Positions 18,297 through 26,951 of a DNA stretch of 64,000 nucleotides are shown here, one piece after another. This DNA is from Bdellovibrionales bacterium RIFOXYD12_FULL_39_22 (GTDB taxonomy: Bacteria > Bdellovibrionota > Bacteriovoracia > Bacteriovoracales > Bacteriovoracaceae). The DNA lies in NCBI GenBank assembly GCA_001770205.1, contig MEQL01000047.1, forward strand, positions 62,001 through 126,000. The letters are read 5' to 3'. The notes under the pieces were generated by a model. It made no database searches and was not told where the DNA came from. It saw only the letters and a list, made by a program, of their open reading frames with translations. The position numbers and the translations under genes were made by a program. Every line of letters starts with the position of its first letter. Positions within the stretch are counted from its first letter, which is position 1.

Positions 18297-19949
18297 TTAA
18301 TATTTAAATGAGCTACCACCAATAAATTCTTTAATAATAGAGGTGCTCGGGATATCTGCGGCATCCAATGGTAAAAAATATGATAAAAATTTCAACAATC
18401 GTTGGGACTCCGGATAAACCGGGTCTCCCCGCTCTACTCGCAATAATTCTCGCTCGGCATGAACTTTTAACACGGACAATTCATAAAACAGAGCTGAGTT
18501 ATAAACTGTATCCACCTCTTCTTGTAGCGGGAAAATATTTTTTTTCTCTCCGGCCCGTACTGAACGCCAACGTCCAATAGTTTCACTGGCGGTGTAACCT
18601 CTGAAAAAACTATCTCGCACAATTCTCCTGATCAATCTCGTATCCGAAGCTGGAATACGATCGTGTCGATGCAAGTTAAGCTGCGTTAGTGGTGCAATAT
18701 ATATTTTAAATTTATCATCGGACGATACACTGCTAGTTAACTTGGGATTAATTCCATGAATACCTTCAATAACCACAATCTCATTTTTTGAAAGTTTCAA
18801 CTTATATCCGGATGGCCGTTTGGAGCCAGTATGGAAATCAAAGCGCGGAATCTCCACCTCTTCACCTAAAAGCAATCTATTAATATGCTCCATAAAAAGA
18901 GGGACATCAATAGCATCTAGACTTTCAAAATCAAAATTACCTTCCGCATCCTTGGGCGTATGAGCACGATCGACGAAATAATTATCCATAGAGATCGGGA
19001 CCGTGTTAAAACCATTTACCATCAACTGAATACCTAATCGTTTACTGAAGGTAGTTTTGCCGGAAGAAGTCGGGCCCGCGATTAGGACCAAGCGTTTAGG
19101 TTTTTCACCCTTAGTAATTTGATCGGCAATATTGGCAACTCGTTTTTCATGAAAGGCCTCGGCCACTTTAATCAGATCATCGATCTGTCCATTCATAATA
19201 TACTTATTTAACTGCCCAACCGTGCGCACCTTTAAAATCCGAGTCCACTCGTTGTATTCCTGAAAAGTTTTAAACAAGCGAGGTCGATCTTCAAACACGG
19301 GAATGTCTTTACTGCCGCCAATAAACTCGGGGAGAATAATCACTACGCCATCTCGATATTTTTGAATGTGAAAATATTTTAAATGTTTGGTCGAAGGCAA
19401 AAGCGGCAAATAAACGCTTTCCTCTACACCATCTAACTCATAAAACTTAAAACTAGAAGGAGAGTAGTAACGATACAAATTCAACATATCATTACGCTCT
19501 TTTTCTTTCATAGTGGACATCGAAACATCCCAGTCTCTGGTGACTTGATTTATTTCCATGTCAGCTTCTACCATCTGCTTCATTTTTTCAGCAATTTTCT
19601 CAATCTCCTCCACTGATAATTCGGCGCCATCTATTTCTGCATAAACGCCTTTTTGAATAGAATGCTGGATAAAAACGTTCAGCTTCGGATAAAGTTTGGT
19701 AAAGGCCACCACAAAAAGATAGGTAACGCTGCTTTCATATATGCGCTTGCCAAGCTGCGATTCCAAATCAATCACATCTAAAGCACTATCCGTTCTAATT
19801 TTCGCATTTAAGCGGGCCAATACTCCGTTAATAACTACGGCCACTGGATCATTTACTTTTATCTCATGTTTAAAGATAAACTCTTCCACTGTAAGAAGTG
19901 GCTCTACCTCGTAATTTTTCTTCATGCAACTTACTTTGAACTTCTCCAT
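18297..19949 (-). CDS. TGS-domain uridine kinase-like nucleoside kinase (550 aa)
   Basis: The N-terminal 60 residues are a TGS domain and the next 150 resemble the threonyl-tRNA synthetase second additional domain. The C-terminal half is a uridine-kinase P-loop domain: Walker A AGPTSSGKTTFSKR near residue 291, SMDNYFVDR, FDFESLDAID and VVIEGIHGINP. This fusion occurs in many bacteria; its true substrate is uncertain. GGAG lies 8 nt before the ATG at 19949. The S1/P1 nuclease gene follows 21 bp downstream on the same strand, so nucleoside salvage after nucleic-acid digestion is a plausible link. Confidence 0.85.
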   Translation of the reverse strand: MEKFKVSCMKKNYEVEPLLTVEEFIFKHEIKVNDPVAVVINGVLARLNAKIRTDSALDVIDLESQLGKRIYESSVTYLFVVAFTKLYPKLNVFIQHSIQKGVYAEIDGAELSVEEIEKIAEKMKQMVEADMEINQVTRDWDVSMSTMKEKERNDMLNLYRYYSPSSFKFYELDGVEESVYLPLLPSTKHLKYFHIQKYRDGVVIILPEFIGGSKDIPVFEDRPRLFKTFQEYNEWTRILKVRTVGQLNKYIMNGQIDDLIKVAEAFHEKRVANIADQITKGEKPKRLVLIAGPTSSGKTTFSKRLGIQLMVNGFNTVPISMDNYFVDRAHTPKDAEGNFDFESLDAIDVPLFMEHINRLLLGEEVEIPRFDFHTGSKRPSGYKLKLSKNEIVVIEGIHGINPKLTSSVSSDDKFKIYIAPLTQLNLHRHDRIPASDTRLIRRIVRDSFFRGYTASETIGRWRSVRAGEKKNIFPLQEEVDTVYNSALFYELSVLKVHAERELLRVERGDPVYPESQRLLKFLSYFLPLDAADIPSTSIIKEFIGGSSFKY

Positions 19950-20013
19950 CTATTCAACTCCGATGCTGTTGTGGTTAATCCGTAAATTAAAAATTATTGC
20001 AGAACATAAGGAA

Positions 20014-21300
20014 TTAAGCAATCTTCAGTTGTTTGTTATTAACATTGTTCTGAGGTTGTTCGGCCCCATAGAGGCCCATCACTTTGGCAATGTCATCAAG
20101 TTCCGTGTAATAAAACGCCTGCAAAGCAGCAAAGATTAATCCTTTGCGTCCCACCCCCAGAATAATATTTCTAACGGCCATCGCATCATGATCGCTTAAC
20201 GCTCCCGAATCATTGTGGGCCAAAACGCCTCTGACTTCAAGAATTTTATTTTCTTCCAAGGCCGGTGACAATTCCATTGTCATGAAGCGGATAAATGGTT
20301 TATGGCCATTGAATACTTTGCGAAAACAGAAATTTTTATGTTCATTACATTTGCGCACAAAATAGATCAACTGGCCAATTGAGTAATTTTTATTAAATTG
20401 AGAAACAGTAATTAAATCAGCGCTGGTTCTATCCATAAAAAGTTTAGGAGGCATAGTGTGGGGATTAACAAAAAACTGATCCCCAAAACCCGCACGTTTA
20501 ATACTGTGGATAACTAAATCGTTTAAAACAATTTCAAGCGCCTTTATATAGGAAAAAGCAATCTTGCTATTGTTATGATGACGATACTCCAGCATGTCTA
20601 TTTCCGCAGACTCAATTTCATTCCTGGCGGCATGAGGAATTTTGGCATAAACATTTTCCGGAAAACAAAAAGCATGAAGACTTTTTAAGACAGTGGCAAT
20701 GGCAGTATTATCAATGGCGGGATTAGGCCGCAAAACTAAATGTGAATATTCCTTGTCATCATTTTCATCAAAAAACATCTCCTCGGCCAAATCTTGTACA
20801 AAGGCCGGATATTTTATTCCGGTGGTGAATGGAGATAATTCATCGATTTGTAGATCCATATACTCATTGTCGATATAAAGCTCTGCCAACTTATTAGCCG
20901 TATTTTCCGCAAAGCACTCTAGTAATGTAAAATCAGTCAACTTAAACCATACCTCTACATTTTTATCTTTATAAAACTCCAATGTTTTAAAATCACTTCC
21001 AATCGATCGATGTACCGATTCTACTTTTCCCACCCAAATATTGTTAAAATCAGTTATGTACAGATGGGTGCTATTTCCTTTTTCTCTATTGGCAACTATA
21101 ACCTTTTCAAAATTATCTAACTGTAAATTAGATTTGCGATTTTTGTTGATAATTTTTCCCCAGTAGGCGTATCCATCTTTGTTGTTTCGCACTTCTTGTA
21201 GAAGATAGTCAAAAAATTCATGGGCCTGGGTATAGGCCTGATCGCCCTTAACATTTAGATGGGGATTAAAGGTTAGATAGAAATGAACAGTTGTTGACAT
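20014..21300 (-). CDS. large unknown protein with C-terminal RX4H motif (428 aa)
   Basis: I do not recognise the family. The N-terminal third (VHFYLTFNPHLN, YLLQEVRNNKDGYAYWGKI, THLYITDFNNIWVGKVESV) looks like an alpha/beta domain. The C-terminal part is helical with EVRGVLAHNDSGALSDHD followed by AVRNIILG, an Arg-x4-His spacing seen in some HEPN RNases, although the residue after Arg is Gly rather than polar. The start at 21300 is set by GGAG 5-6 nt upstream; the ATG at 21360 has none. There is no signal peptide or membrane helix. It lies upstream of the TGS-kinase gene and could be co-transcribed. Confidence 0.6.
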   Translation of the reverse strand: MSTTVHFYLTFNPHLNVKGDQAYTQAHEFFDYLLQEVRNNKDGYAYWGKIINKNRKSNLQLDNFEKVIVANREKGNSTHLYITDFNNIWVGKVESVHRSIGSDFKTLEFYKDKNVEVWFKLTDFTLLECFAENTANKLAELYIDNEYMDLQIDELSPFTTGIKYPAFVQDLAEEMFFDENDDKEYSHLVLRPNPAIDNTAIATVLKSLHAFCFPENVYAKIPHAARNEIESAEIDMLEYRHHNNSKIAFSYIKALEIVLNDLVIHSIKRAGFGDQFFVNPHTMPPKLFMDRTSADLITVSQFNKNYSIGQLIYFVRKCNEHKNFCFRKVFNGHKPFIRFMTMELSPALEENKILEVRGVLAHNDSGALSDHDAMAVRNIILGVGRKGLIFAALQAFYYTELDDIAKVMGLYGAEQPQNNVNNKQLKIA

Positions 21301-21440
21301 ATTTTCTCCGATATGGTCTCCCCAAATATGGGACACTCTCTGGCCTATCGGTCTTTTCACTCATGACTTAAGTCTACATCCATGTTAAAGGATAGATAAT
21401 CCGAATGAATCTGTCGGGCACTGTTCCTCGTAGGAGTTCT

Positions 21441-22181
21441 ATGCTGTTAATTGTACGCGCAATTGCTATTTCGCTATATATGGCGATTATTTCTATTCCC
21501 GTAATTATCATCTCTTTTTTTGTCCCTTTTAGGCCTATTAACAACTGGATATACGCCAAACTCTTTGCTGTTGCCTCTACCAAAATTCTGGGACTGCACT
21601 TTATTATTGAAGGAGAAGAGCATCTCCAATGTAAAACCTCTTCGATTCTCATCTCTAATCATCAAGAAAATTTAGACATTGTGGCCTTGGCACAAATTGT
21701 TCCGCGCAACTTTATTACACTGGGAAAGCAGAGTCTCTTCTTTTTGCCACTCTTTGGACTGTATTACTGGCTATCCGGAAATATCCTAATCAATCGCTCC
21801 AATCGCACAAAGGCCATTCAAGCAATGAATCACATTCGTGACAGTTTAAAAAATAAGTACCTCTCAATTTTTATTTTCCCCGAGGGAACACGAAATCATG
21901 GTAAGGGAATGGGCCCATTTAAAAAAGGGGCTTTTCACACTGCTATAGACGCTCAGGTTCCTATCATCCCTATCTGCCTAAGCTCTCATCATAAAAATTT
22001 ACGCCTGGGTGCCTGGCGGACCGGAACCATTATCATAAAAATATTATCTCCTATCTACACCGCCGGAATGGCCAAAGACGATTTATCTTCTTTAATGGAA
22101 AACACAAGAAAGCTTATGATTGAAACAATTGATGACCTTGATCAACGCCTCTCTCAACAGTCAAAAAATGGCCCAATATGA
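21441..22181 (+). CDS. plsC: 1-acyl-sn-glycerol-3-phosphate acyltransferase (246 aa)
   Basis: It makes phosphatidic acid from lysophosphatidic acid at the inner membrane. The acyltransferase motif SNHQENLDI (His-x4-Asp) lies near residue 74 and FPEGTRNHGKG near residue 147. An N-terminal hydrophobic segment anchors it. The ATG at 21441 has AGGAG 4 nt upstream and gives a clean membrane start; the ATG at 21405, 12 codons upstream, cannot be excluded. Confidence 0.88.
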   Translation: MLLIVRAIAISLYMAIISIPVIIISFFVPFRPINNWIYAKLFAVASTKILGLHFIIEGEEHLQCKTSSILISNHQENLDIVALAQIVPRNFITLGKQSLFFLPLFGLYYWLSGNILINRSNRTKAIQAMNHIRDSLKNKYLSIFIFPEGTRNHGKGMGPFKKGAFHTAIDAQVPIIPICLSSHHKNLRLGAWRTGTIIIKILSPIYTAGMAKDDLSSLMENTRKLMIETIDDLDQRLSQQSKNGPI

Positions 22182-22201
22182 TCGACAATAAAAAATCTAT
22201 C

Positions 22202-22231
22202 TTGACCATAAACATTCTTATGACATAAGAT
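22202..22231 (+). promoter_or_regulatory. candidate promoter of the hbd-prp operon
   Basis: TTGACC (22202-22207), an 18-base spacer and TAAGAT (22226-22231) match 5/6 and 4/6 of sigma70 elements, 57 nt upstream of the hbd ATG. The -10 is overlapped by a perfect palindrome. Confidence 0.45.
22216..22230. promoter_or_regulatory. 15-bp palindrome over the hbd promoter -10 (candidate operator)
   Basis: TCTTATG-A-CATAAGA is a perfect 7-bp inverted repeat around a central A, covering most of the proposed -10 box. Its position suits a dimeric repressor. No regulator gene is adjacent. Confidence 0.45.
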
Positions 22232-22287
22232 TTCCCCCCTAACTTTTAATATGTCCTATCTTTTATAACTCTTACCAAGGAAACGAT

Positions 22288-23151
22288 ATGAATGAAATTA
22301 AGATTATTGGTGTTATCGGAGCTGGCCAGATGGGCCGCGGCATTGCCCAAGTAGCGGCGTCTAGCGATTATCAAGTGGTTTTATTCGATGCCTTTGAGGC
22401 CTCTCTCAAAAAGGGATTTGATTTTATCAAATCACAGTTAGATAAGGGGGCGGAGAAGGGTAAATGGAGTGCTGATTTTGCCAAAGCGGCATTGGCGAGA
22501 ATAAAAACGGTAAATAGTCTAACAGAGTTTAAAGATTGTGACCTTATTGTAGAAGCGGCCACTGAAAATAAAGTTATCAAATTTGATATTTTTAAAAAGA
22601 TCGATGAAGTGGCAAAACCTTCGGCCATCTTGGCCTCAAACACTTCTTCGATTTCTATCACTGAAATTGCCGCGACGACCAAGCGTCCATCCAAAGTAGT
22701 CGGCATGCATTTTATGAATCCAGTTCCCGTAATGAAGTTAATCGAAGGCATCAGTGGATTAGAAACTAGTGACGAGACTTTTTCCGCAGTAGCGGCAGTG
22801 GCAAAAAAAATGGGCAAAACTTTTATTAAGGCATCTGACATGCCTGGCTTTGCCGTAAATCGTATTCTTATGCCTTATATCAATGAAGCAGTCTATACTC
22901 TCCACGAAGGAATTGCTTCGGTAGCAGACATTGATGAAGCGATGAAGTTGGGAACTAATGTCCCCATGGGGCCACTTACTTTGGCCGACTTTATTGGACT
23001 AGACACCTGTTTAGCGATCATGAACGTATTGCATGAAGGACTCGGAGATACCAAATATCGTCCATGCCCACTGCTACGCAACTATGTTAATGCGGGGAGA
23101 TTGGGTAAAAAGTCAGGAAGAGGCTTTTACGATTACTCATCACAACAATAA
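22288..23151 (+). CDS. hbd: 3-hydroxybutyryl-CoA dehydrogenase (287 aa)
   Basis: This NAD(P)-dependent enzyme interconverts 3-hydroxyacyl-CoA and 3-oxoacyl-CoA. The Rossmann motif GVIGAGQMGRG is at residues 8-18, NTSSISITEIA and GMHFMNPVPVMKLIE carry the catalytic His region, and the C-terminal domain has GFAVNRILMPYINEA and MGPLTLADFIGLD. The length is normal for the short single-function form. AAGGAA lies 5 nt before the ATG. It heads a co-directional run with prpD, prpB and prpC, which would couple fatty-acid or hydroxybutyrate turnover to propionyl-CoA removal. Confidence 0.93.
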   Translation: MNEIKIIGVIGAGQMGRGIAQVAASSDYQVVLFDAFEASLKKGFDFIKSQLDKGAEKGKWSADFAKAALARIKTVNSLTEFKDCDLIVEAATENKVIKFDIFKKIDEVAKPSAILASNTSSISITEIAATTKRPSKVVGMHFMNPVPVMKLIEGISGLETSDETFSAVAAVAKKMGKTFIKASDMPGFAVNRILMPYINEAVYTLHEGIASVADIDEAMKLGTNVPMGPLTLADFIGLDTCLAIMNVLHEGLGDTKYRPCPLLRNYVNAGRLGKKSGRGFYDYSSQQ

Positions 23152-23157
23152 AAAAAC

Positions 23158-23197
23158 AACTACAGAACTACAGAACTACAGAACTACAGAACTACAG
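23158..23197. repeat. five perfect copies of the octamer AACTACAG
   Basis: Units start at 23158, 23166, 23174, 23182 and 23190, filling most of the hbd-prpD gap and ending 20 nt before the prpD start codon, next to its ribosome site (AAAGGG). A perfect octamer array is a likely slippage site; copy number would alter spacing, not reading frame. Confidence 0.9.
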
Positions 23198-23217
23198 AAA
23201 AGATAAAGGGAATTTGC

Positions 23218-24726
23218 ATGAAAAATCATCTAGTCAGAGTCTATCCTTCGAAAGAACATCTCCCCAAAGAAGAGCAACTAGCTTATAAAATTGCCGCCAT
23301 GGCCGCAGATAAAACAAAAACAGATCCAGCAGTAGCGGAGATGATTATTAATCGCCTCATTGATAACGCATCAGTGGCCATTGCCGCCATTAACCGTGGG
23401 CCTGTTTCCAATGCTCGCTCTCAAGCATTAGCACATCCTACCGAAAACGGCGCAAATTTATTCGGCATGCCTAACGATAAAACCTACTCTCCCGAATGGG
23501 CGGCCTGGGCCAACGGTACGGCCGTTCGTGAGCTAGATTTTCATGATACTTTTTTGGCCGCAGATTACTCTCACCCTGGAGATAATATCCCACCACTGCT
23601 AGCAGTGGCCGAAAGAAAAAAATGTTCCGGCGAAGATCTGATTCGAGGAATTGCTGTGGCCTATGAAACTCAGGTTAATTTAGTGAAGGCGATCTGCCTG
23701 CACAAGCATAAAAAAGATCATGTCGCGCACCTTGGAGTATCGGTGGCCGCCGGAATTGGGGCGATGTTAAATCTTGATACCGAGACCATCTATCAGTCCA
23801 TTAATCAAGCACTACATGTCACCGTTGCCACCCGCCAATCACGCAAGGGTGAAATCTCCAGTTGGAAAGCTTATGCTCCGGCCTTTGCCGGGAAAATGGC
23901 CATCGAGGCCGTCGATCGAGCTATGAGGGGAGAAAAAGCTCCTTCCCCTATATATGAGGGAGAAGATTCCGTCATCGCTTGGATGCTAGATGGGCCACGG
24001 GCACAATATAACGTTACTCTCCCCGAAAAAGGTGAGGCCAAACGGGCCATTTTAGAAACCTATACCAAAGAACATTCTGCGGAGTATCAGTCTCAGGCAA
24101 TTATCGATTTGGCCTTTAAAATGCGCCGGGGCATTAAAAACTGGGAAGATGTGAAATCAATTGTTCTACACACCAGTCATCATACCCACTATGTAATTGG
24201 AACTGGTGCTAATGATCCTCAAAAAATGGACCCTAATGCTTCTCGCGAAACCTTAGATCACTCCATCATGTATATTTTTGCAGTGGCCTTGCAAGATGGT
24301 GAATGGCACCATGTGAAAAGTTATGCCCCCGAACGTGCTAAACGGCCAGACACTGTGGCATTATGGCATAAAATTTCTACCATAGAAGATCCTGAGTGGA
24401 CCAAGCGTTATCATGAGACTGACGCCAAGAAAAAGGCCTTTGGTGGGCGCGCCGAAATCACCTTAAAAGATGGAAGCAAAATCGTTGATGAGTTGGCCAT
24501 GGCCAACGCTCATTCACTCGGCGCAACTCCTTTTAAACGTGACGACTATATTCGTAAATTCAAAATTTTAACGGAAGGAATAATTAAAACATCTGAGGTT
24601 GAGCGCTTTATTAATACTGTCACCAAACTACAATCACTGTCTGGTAACGATCTGCTCAATCTCAATGTCCAATTAGAGAAATCAACACTTACCCGCAACG
24701 AACGTGATAGCAGAGGAATTTTCTAA
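23218..24726 (+). CDS. prpD: 2-methylcitrate dehydratase (502 aa)
   Basis: A MmgE/PrpD family enzyme of normal length that dehydrates 2-methylcitrate to 2-methyl-cis-aconitate. Typical segments are [67 protein letters not shown] and [13 protein letters not shown]. Its stop codon shares one base with the prpB ATG, so the two are translationally coupled. It is placed between hbd and prpB in the methylcitrate operon. Confidence 0.96.
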   Translation: MKNHLVRVYPSKEHLPKEEQLAYKIAAMAADKTKTDPAVAEMIINRLIDNASVAIAAINRGPVSNARSQALAHPTENGANLFGMPNDKTYSPEWAAWANGTAVRELDFHDTFLAADYSHPGDNIPPLLAVAERKKCSGEDLIRGIAVAYETQVNLVKAICLHKHKKDHVAHLGVSVAAGIGAMLNLDTETIYQSINQALHVTVATRQSRKGEISSWKAYAPAFAGKMAIEAVDRAMRGEKAPSPIYEGEDSVIAWMLDGPRAQYNVTLPEKGEAKRAILETYTKEHSAEYQSQAIIDLAFKMRRGIKNWEDVKSIVLHTSHHTHYVIGTGANDPQKMDPNASRETLDHSIMYIFAVALQDGEWHHVKSYAPERAKRPDTVALWHKISTIEDPEWTKRYHETDAKKKAFGGRAEITLKDGSKIVDELAMANAHSLGATPFKRDDYIRKFKILTEGIIKTSEVERFINTVTKLQSLSGNDLLNLNVQLEKSTLTRNERDSRGIF

Positions 24727-25619
24727 TGTTGTTTAATAAAAAAAATGGCCTAGAGAAACGAGCTGACTTACGAGCAAAACTAAAATCTGGCAAACTTTTG
24801 CGCTTTCCAGGATCATATTCTCCCCTTGTTTCTATGCTAATTGAACAAAAAGGCTTTGATGGAATCTATATTTCGGGAGCAGTCTTGGCCAACGATCTGG
24901 GCCTGCCCGATATCGGGATGACCACGCTTACAGAAGTTGCCGGCCGAGGACGACAAATTGCAAGGACTTCTGATCTTCCAAGCATTATCGACATCGATAC
25001 AGGCTTTGGCGAACCAATGAGTGTAGTGCGAACCATTATGGAATTAGAAGAGCAAGGATTGGCCGGCTGCCACTTAGAAGATCAAATTAATCCAAAACGT
25101 TGTGGACACCTTGATGGAAAGCAATTGGTTGATCGCAATTCCATGTGCAAAAAAATTAAAGCTGCGGTATCTGCTAAACGTGATCAAAATTTTTTACTAA
25201 TTGCTCGCACGGATGCTCGTGCCTCTGAGGGATTGGAAGCGGCCATTGAGCGCGCCCGGGCATATGTGGACGCCGGAGCAGATATGATCTTTCCCGAGGC
25301 CATGCAAAATGAATCTGATTTTGCGGCATTTCGCAAAGCAATCAAGGTTCCCCTCTTGGCCAATATGACCGAATTTGGGAAATCTGATCTACTCGACTAT
25401 AATGCCCTGGAAAACTTGGGCTACAACATCGTCATTTATCCAGTAACCACTGTTCGCCTGGCCATGAAAGCGGTAGAGGATGGACTAGATCACCTGCTTG
25501 CACACGGCTCACAGAAAGATATTTTATCAAAAATGCAACACCGTAAAAGACTCTACGAAATATTGCACTACGAAGATTATAATCAATTTGATTTAAACAT
25601 CTTCAATTTTAAAATTTAA
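24726..25619 (+). CDS. prpB: 2-methylisocitrate lyase (297 aa)
   Basis: It splits 2-methylisocitrate into succinate and pyruvate. It belongs to the isocitrate lyase / PEP mutase superfamily: YISGAVLANDLGLPDIGMTT, IDIDTGFGEP, the metal-binding HLEDQ and the signature KRCGH with the catalytic Cys126. ARTDARA follows. Its start overlaps the prpD stop by one base. Confidence 0.96.
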   Translation: MLFNKKNGLEKRADLRAKLKSGKLLRFPGSYSPLVSMLIEQKGFDGIYISGAVLANDLGLPDIGMTTLTEVAGRGRQIARTSDLPSIIDIDTGFGEPMSVVRTIMELEEQGLAGCHLEDQINPKRCGHLDGKQLVDRNSMCKKIKAAVSAKRDQNFLLIARTDARASEGLEAAIERARAYVDAGADMIFPEAMQNESDFAAFRKAIKVPLLANMTEFGKSDLLDYNALENLGYNIVIYPVTTVRLAMKAVEDGLDHLLAHGSQKDILSKMQHRKRLYEILHYEDYNQFDLNIFNFKI

Positions 25620-25660
25620 TAATAACTACACGCTTCAACCGTTAACACAGGAGAAAAGAG

Positions 25661-26806
25661 ATGACTGAATTTGTTGATTACGAAAAATTTAAGGCAAAAA
25701 AAGGACTTGAGGGAATTATTGCAGGAGAATCTGCAGTCTCTAAAGTATTCCCCGATATCAATGCGCTGGTTTATCGCGGCTATCCAGTACAAGATCTTGC
25801 TGAAAATTGTAGCTTTGAAGAGGTCGCATATCTCATTTGGCATGGCGAATTACCCAACAAGGCCCAACTAAAAGAATTCGAAGCGCAAGAGCGTGAGTAT
25901 CGTCCCCTTTCTAAAGATTTAATTGAAGTAATAAAAAAATTTCCTAAAGGTGCTCACCCCATGGATTATATCCGCACTGGAGTTAGTTTTTTAGGAATGG
26001 AAGATAAGCGCATTTGGGAAACCGATACTAAAACCAATCTGGACAAATCCATGAAAGTCTTTGCGGCCGCCCCGACTATCGTTGCCGCCGCTTATCGCCA
26101 TCAAAAGGGACTAGAAATTATTGCTCCGAAGAAAGAATTAAATTATTGTGAGAATTTTTTCCATATGTGTTTTGGCAAAGTTCCTCCCAAGGAAGTAGTT
26201 AAGGCCTTCGATGTCTCTATGACTTTATATGCAGAGCACGGCTTTAACGCATCTACTTTCACGGGCAGAGTGATTACCTCCACTATGTCGGATCTATACT
26301 CCGCAGTTACCGGCGCAATTGGTTCCCTTAAAGGCCCACTCCATGGAGGCGCTAATGAACAGGTAATGCATGTATTGCAAGAGGTTGGCGAACCAGAAAA
26401 AGCACGTGAGTGGATGTTAAATGCTATTAAAACCAAGCGCAAAGTTATGGGGTTTGGCCATCGAGTATACAAGCGCGGTGACTCGCGAGTTCCCACTATG
26501 AAAAAATATGCTGCCGGCCTAGGTAAGTTTAAAGGTGAGGAAAAGTGGCAACAAATTTCTGACATCTTAGAAAGAACAATGATTGATGAGAAAAACATCC
26601 ATCCCAATCTCGATTTTCCATCTGGCCCAGCTTACTATTTGATGGGATTTGATATTGATATGTTTACTCCAATATTTGTTATGTCACGTATCACTGGTTG
26701 GACTGCACACATTATCGAACAGGCCAATGACAATAGAATTTTTCGCCCTCTTTCAGATTACACAGGAAAACTAGAGCGCCACGTCTCTCCCATCGAGAAG
26801 AGATAG
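25661..26806 (+). CDS. prpC: 2-methylcitrate synthase / citrate synthase family (381 aa)
   Basis: It condenses propionyl-CoA with oxaloacetate. Citrate synthase motifs include VYRGYPVQDLAENCSFEEV, LYAEHGFNASTF with a catalytic His, GPLHGGANEQVM, GFGHRVYKRGDSR and a DFPSGPAYYLMGFDIDMFTPIF region with the catalytic Asp near the C-terminus. The assignment as methylcitrate rather than citrate synthase rests on its place directly after prpD-prpB. AGGAGA lies just upstream of the ATG. A strong terminator follows. Confidence 0.94.
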   Translation: MTEFVDYEKFKAKKGLEGIIAGESAVSKVFPDINALVYRGYPVQDLAENCSFEEVAYLIWHGELPNKAQLKEFEAQEREYRPLSKDLIEVIKKFPKGAHPMDYIRTGVSFLGMEDKRIWETDTKTNLDKSMKVFAAAPTIVAAAYRHQKGLEIIAPKKELNYCENFFHMCFGKVPPKEVVKAFDVSMTLYAEHGFNASTFTGRVITSTMSDLYSAVTGAIGSLKGPLHGGANEQVMHVLQEVGEPEKAREWMLNAIKTKRKVMGFGHRVYKRGDSRVPTMKKYAAGLGKFKGEEKWQQISDILERTMIDEKNIHPNLDFPSGPAYYLMGFDIDMFTPIFVMSRITGWTAHIIEQANDNRIFRPLSDYTGKLERHVSPIEKR

Positions 26807-26837
26807 TTAAAAAAGTATCTACTCTATAATTTCTATC

Positions 26838-26888
26838 TATTGGCCAGAAACGGATTAACAAACTATTTCTGGCCAATATCTTTTCTTA
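26838..26888 (+). terminator. intrinsic terminator of the prp operon
   Basis: TATTGGCCAGAAA and TTTCTGGCCAATA form a perfect 13-bp stem (26838-26850 / 26866-26878) around a 15-base loop, followed by the U-rich TCTTTTCTT. It ends the hbd-prpDBC unit. Confidence 0.8.
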
Positions 26889-26913
26889 AGCTAAAATTAA
26901 AACATTCTTCACG

Positions 26914-26943
26914 TTGATCTAACCGCGCCACCACGCTTATAAT
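26914..26943 (+). promoter_or_regulatory. promoter giving a leaderless mRNA for the haem-type sensor
   Basis: TTGATC (26914-26919), an 18-base spacer and a perfect TATAAT (26938-26943) lie so close to the ATG at 26952 that initiation would fall 0-2 nt before it. No Shine-Dalgarno sequence is present (GATCTCCT fills the gap). Confidence 0.6.
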
Positions 26944-26951
26944 GATCTCCT

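Noticed and set aside
21365-21374. GACTTAAGTC palindrome between the 428-aa unknown gene and plsC
   Set aside because: A single 10-bp palindrome is expected by chance in AT-rich DNA and no promoter element lines up with it.
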